Below are positions 38,463 through 40,392 of a DNA stretch of 40,392 nt, one piece after another. Both the position numbers and the translations under genes were made by a program. How positions within the stretch are numbered: position 1 is the stretch's first letter; each line of letters opens with the position of its first letter. Origin of the DNA: a virus; the IMG/VR virus record IMGVR_UViG_3300021976_000037, positions 1-40,392 of that record. The stretch is one strand, 5' to 3'. The notes beneath the pieces are model-generated. The model ran no database searches, was not told where the DNA came from, and saw only the letters and a program-made list of their open reading frames with translations.

Positions 38463-39113
38463 TTACGCGGTCGCCGGTTCGGTGTCACGTAAGGCCTTCA
38501 GCTCCTTCAGCACGCCGTACACGTAGCTCGGCGTCGCATCAACCTTGGCTGCGATCTGCGCCGGCTTCCACTCGGGGAACCGGTTGTAGATCTCTGCGAT
38601 CTGCTGCTTCTTGCTGACTACTTCGGCCTTCACCCTGATCGGAGCTTCGGGGTCACGTGGCTTGTAGGTGGTGACCTTGTCACCATCCAGGTAGGCCAGG
38701 AGTTGGCGCACCTTCACGTTGAGGTCCAGCAGCGAGATCGAGGCGTACAACATGAAGCCGTCGATACCGATGGGCAGCAGGTAGGAGGTCTGGATGTCCT
38801 TCGCGTAGGTGAAGAACGCCTCCTGCTGGTGCCAGTAGCTCAACCAGGCGTTGATACCAGAAATGATGATCATTCCCAGCGGTCGGAGTAGCCGGAAGGT
38901 CCAGTGCGAGTCCTCGCGGAGTGGGATACGTGATCCCAGCTCCAGCGCGAACAGCAGCAGGATCGGTGACATGACGTTGATGGCGATGGCTTGTGGGGTG
39001 CGCTCAGCGTGGAGGAAGTTGCCCCACACGCTGACGCCGCTAGCGGCCACAATGGCTGCCCGGCAGGCCCAGCGAAGCCCGTTCAGGTTGGAAATCTTCT
39101 TTTGGATGTCCAT
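38463..39113 (-). CDS. DUF2637 membrane protein with C-terminal HTH
   Basis: A 216-residue protein. N-terminal ~130 residues have four predicted membrane segments (RWACRAAIVAASGVSVWGNF, INVMSPILLLFALELGSRIP, LRPLGMIIISGINAWLSYWH, YLLPIGIDGFMLYASISLLD). This is the DUF2637/SpdB plan of actinobacterial conjugative plasmids and phages. The C-terminal part (VSKKQQIAEIYNRFPEWKPA, AQIAAKVDATPSYVYGVLKE) is a helix-turn-helix. Plasmid versions help DNA spread between mycelial compartments; in a phage the role is unknown. Start ATG at 39113 has GAGGGAG 7 bases away, inside a leader stem. Confidence 0.85.
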   Translation of the reverse strand: MDIQKKISNLNGLRWACRAAIVAASGVSVWGNFLHAERTPQAIAINVMSPILLLFALELGSRIPLREDSHWTFRLLRPLGMIIISGINAWLSYWHQQEAFFTYAKDIQTSYLLPIGIDGFMLYASISLLDLNVKVRQLLAYLDGDKVTTYKPRDPEAPIRVKAEVVSKKQQIAEIYNRFPEWKPAQIAAKVDATPSYVYGVLKELKALRDTEPATA

Positions 39114-39120
39114 GACAAAA

Positions 39121-39189
39121 CTCCCTCTCGGGTAGGTGAAAACTGAGGTTACCGACGAATGCCGGTAACCCCATCCTACCCTCAGGGAG
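39121..39189 (-). promoter_or_regulatory. Structured leader hiding DUF2637 ribosome binding site
   Basis: Reading on the minus strand, CTCCCT (39189-39184) can pair with AGGGAG (39126-39121), which is the ribosome binding site, and CCTACCC-type arms (plus-strand CCTACCC at 39175-39181 and GGGTAGG at 39130-39136) lie just inside. The core is a perfect 8-bp hairpin GGTTACCG/CGGTAACC (39147-39154, 39163-39170) with an 8-base loop. Three stems stack in order, so the site can be closed in the full-length leader. A ligand, protein or RNA switch is inferred only. Confidence 0.6.
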
Positions 39190-39220
39190 GGGTGGGGTGC
39201 AAGGGTTGAAGATCAAGTAG

Positions 39221-39328
39221 TTAGTAAGGCTTGACGGCAATACCCACAAATGCCCCGATGATCCAGCACACGATACAGAACGCGAACATGACCGCGACCA
39301 CGATCCCGACTACCTGAAGGGCTCTCAC
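39221..39328 (-). CDS. 35-residue single-pass membrane peptide
   Basis: A short frame starting GTG at 39328, overlapping the stop of the preceding gene by 4 bases (GTGA). The product begins MRALQVVGIVVAVMFAFC and continues with a hydrophobic stretch to a Lys-Pro-Tyr end, so one membrane helix of about 24 residues with a short basic N-terminus. Two cysteines lie inside the helix. It is a plausible small phage membrane protein (antiholin-like or host-directed). It is too short for most callers but the coupling and composition support it. Confidence 0.6.
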   Translation of the reverse strand: MRALQVVGIVVAVMFAFCIVCWIIGAFVGIAVKPY

Positions 39329-39519
39329 ACGGATTCCCAGCCTTCAACTACCTCCCGCTCATCTACGGTCAGCTCCGCTCCCCAGCCCGAGAAGCAGAAG
39401 TCCGGCTCCTTTCCCGTGATCTCGATGTACGCCCGCCGCACAGCCTCGCGCATCGGGGCATCAGCGCCACCGGATGGGAGTTCGTAGATCTCACCGATCT
39501 TGCACGACCAGATCTTCAT
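39325..39519 (-). CDS. Small protein, 64 residues
   Basis: ATG 39519 follows AAGGAG by 4 bases. The N-terminus MKIWSCKIGEIYELPSGGAD, then MREAVRRAYIEITGKEPDFC and FSGWGAELTVDEREVVE, follows a small-protein family I have seen in actinophages, with two cysteines and a G-W-G-A-E-L segment. Its function is unknown. It couples with the 35-residue membrane gene downstream. Confidence 0.7.
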   Translation of the reverse strand: MKIWSCKIGEIYELPSGGADAPMREAVRRAYIEITGKEPDFCFSGWGAELTVDEREVVEGWESV

Positions 39520-39527
39520 GGATCTCC

Positions 39528-39734
39528 TTAGTCAGCACGTCCGGGCGGGCCAGCGCCACCCAGGTTGAATCTCGGCTTCGCGATCTGCTGCAGGATGCTC
39601 TCCAACTCGCCGTCCAGGAACTGCAGGTCGCGGAGCGCGGACAGAGGCACATCGCTCAGATCAGGCAGCTTCGTCTGTAGGTGCGATGGTTCGTCCTCGG
39701 AAGTAGCTGGCGCAGGTGTCAGTGGCTCGGACAC
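39528..39734 (-). CDS. Small acidic/proline protein, 68 residues
   Basis: A GTG start at 39734 follows GAGAGGG at about 10 bases. The first 28 residues are Pro/Ser/Glu rich; the rest forms one helix (DVPLSALRDLQFLDGELESI LQQIAKPRF across residues about 28-57). The end is Gly/Pro (NLGGAGPPGRAD). It overlaps the upstream 83-residue gene by 74 bases in a different frame. Function unknown, support moderate. Confidence 0.5.
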   Translation of the reverse strand: MSEPLTPAPATSEDEPSHLQTKLPDLSDVPLSALRDLQFLDGELESILQQIAKPRFNLGGAGPPGRAD

Positions 39735-39912
39735 GAAGGTATCCCTCTCGTTCTAGTTGTACGGGGCAGACGCAGCCGGGCTCGCCTACCTCCTGCTGGC
39801 GGTACCAGCACCAGGTGTTGAACTCGTTGGGCTTGCGGTGCCAACGCCACACGGCCTTCTCCTCTCCCGTGTTGGGGCGGTAGGGCTTGGTGGATTTGTA
39901 CCTTCTAGGCAT
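39661..39912 (-). CDS. Small basic aromatic protein, 83 residues
   Basis: An ATG at 39912 overlapping the XRE-type gene's stop by 8 bases. The product is basic and rich in tryptophan and tyrosine: RRYKSTKPYRPNTGEEKAVW, RWHRKPNEFNTWCWYRQQEV, then CVCPVQLEREGYLRVRATDTC. Four cysteines could bind a metal or form disulfides. I do not recognise the family. Coupling to the regulator gene and aromatic content argue that it is real. Confidence 0.55.
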   Translation of the reverse strand: MPRRYKSTKPYRPNTGEEKAVWRWHRKPNEFNTWCWYRQQEVGEPGCVCPVQLEREGYLRVRATDTCASYFRGRTIAPTDEAA

Positions 39913-40273
39913 CTAGGAAGTCCTCAACCAGGCGCTCGATCACTTCGTCAGTGAGTACGACACCGCCCGATGTCCCATATGTCTTTTCCCCGCGAGCCTC
40001 GGTGATCGAGACCTTCCGGTTCCACGGTTGCGCTCGCAGGGCGAGTAGTGCTTGTTCCTCGCTGAGCAGGAGCCCCATCGCAGTGGCGATGATCCCGATG
40101 GCCTGGACCGACGGGCGGTAGTGCCCCGACTCGATCATCCCCAGCGATCCAGTACTCATGCCGGATAGCTCACCCAACTGCTTCTGAGTCAGGCCGGCTT
40201 GGACGCGGAAGTTGCGTAGCGCCTCACCTTCGGGACTTCTACCCCCTGGAATCTCGATTCTCATACCCTCCAT
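39905..40273 (-). CDS. XRE-type transcriptional regulator
   Basis: I start it at ATG 40273, which follows GGAGGGGG, not at the longer 40318. Residues about 20-80 are a cro/C1-type HTH: GEALRNFRVQAGLTQKQLGE, LSGMSTGSLGMIESGHYRPS, VQAIGIIATAMGLLLSEEQ. The C-terminal part is short and may act in dimerisation (TEARGEKTYGTSGGVVLTDE). It heads the minus-strand cluster, so it may control it and its own promoter. Confidence 0.85.
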   Translation of the reverse strand: MEGMRIEIPGGRSPEGEALRNFRVQAGLTQKQLGELSGMSTGSLGMIESGHYRPSVQAIGIIATAMGLLLSEEQALLALRAQPWNRKVSITEARGEKTYGTSGGVVLTDEVIERLVEDFLDA

Positions 40274-40305
40274 GCTACCCCCTCCCTCCCCTCCACACCA
40301 TAATC

Positions 40306-40319
40306 GTTGCTTAGACAAC
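40306..40319. promoter_or_regulatory. Possible operator dyad upstream of XRE gene
   Basis: GTTG (40306-40309) and CAAC (40316-40319) around CTTAGA form a short dyad 33 bp upstream of the regulator's ATG. XRE proteins often bind such sites in their own promoter. The arms are only 4 bp, so chance is not excluded. Nothing else clear lies in the last 120 bp. Confidence 0.3.
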
Positions 40320-40392
40320 TTCAGTGGTACGAGTGGCAGTTGCGCAGTTCATTCCGGGAAAGTGCCCCAGAGAAATTAGCTCCAAGGGCAGA

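Noticed and set aside
40274-40318. Longer start for the XRE-type regulator at 40318
   Set aside because: The added 15 residues come from the purine-rich ribosome binding region itself, and ATG 40273 has ideal spacing to GGAGGGGG.

Overview
This window is a fragment of a tailed double-stranded DNA phage (siphovirus-type) of an actinobacterium. Evidence for the host group: GC of roughly 60% by eye, frequent GTG starts, a SpdB/DUF2637-like membrane protein, an actinophage-style secreted lipoprotein, and a head-tail gene order and small-gene families typical of Streptomyces and related actinophages. I do not name a species or cluster. Both ends cut through the genome: the first gene is truncated, and no lysin, holin, integrase, DNA polymerase or recognisable small terminase lies inside.

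Regions 1-28835 are all on the minus strand and form the late (virion) block. Reading leftward from the terminase large subunit (28835), it runs: a 450-bp G-poor non-coding gap, a small membrane protein, portal, Mu gpF-like protein, capsid maturation protease, a Pro/Ala-rich small protein, a giant 1846-residue protein with an ADP-ribosyltransferase-like N-terminus, a 51-residue Cys-motif protein, the major capsid protein behind a strong hairpin, capsid and connector proteins, major tail protein, two overlapping tail-assembly chaperone frames, tape measure, hub, large tip protein, a receptor-binding-type protein and a partial glycosyltransferase.

Region 28836-29535 is the divergent control region, with an operator-like dyad, nested inverted repeats, a 53-residue gene, tRNA-Lys(CTT) and a compact structured RNA candidate. 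From 29537 to 38389 genes run rightward: a conserved phage protein, a tRNA cluster with very unusual members (including a 3'-half-before-5'-half arrangement that folds as a circularly permuted tRNA), small zinc-type proteins, an HTH protein, a Cas4/RecB-like nuclease, a primase/SF3 helicase, two ParB/DGQHR-type proteins, a lipoprotein and a zinc-ribbon protein. Strong terminators at 31228, 33502 and 38395 divide this arm.

Region 38463-40273 is a second minus-strand cluster convergent with the rightward genes: an XRE-type regulator, four small proteins (one a 35-residue membrane peptide) and the DUF2637 protein behind a leader that can hide its ribosome binding site.

The observations most worth follow-up are the permuted tRNA-like locus (30450-30586), the giant ART/SAP-like virion protein, the repeat-bearing gap at 26944-27398, the structured RNA at 29413-29504, and the hairpin that overlaps the capsid gene's ribosome binding site.
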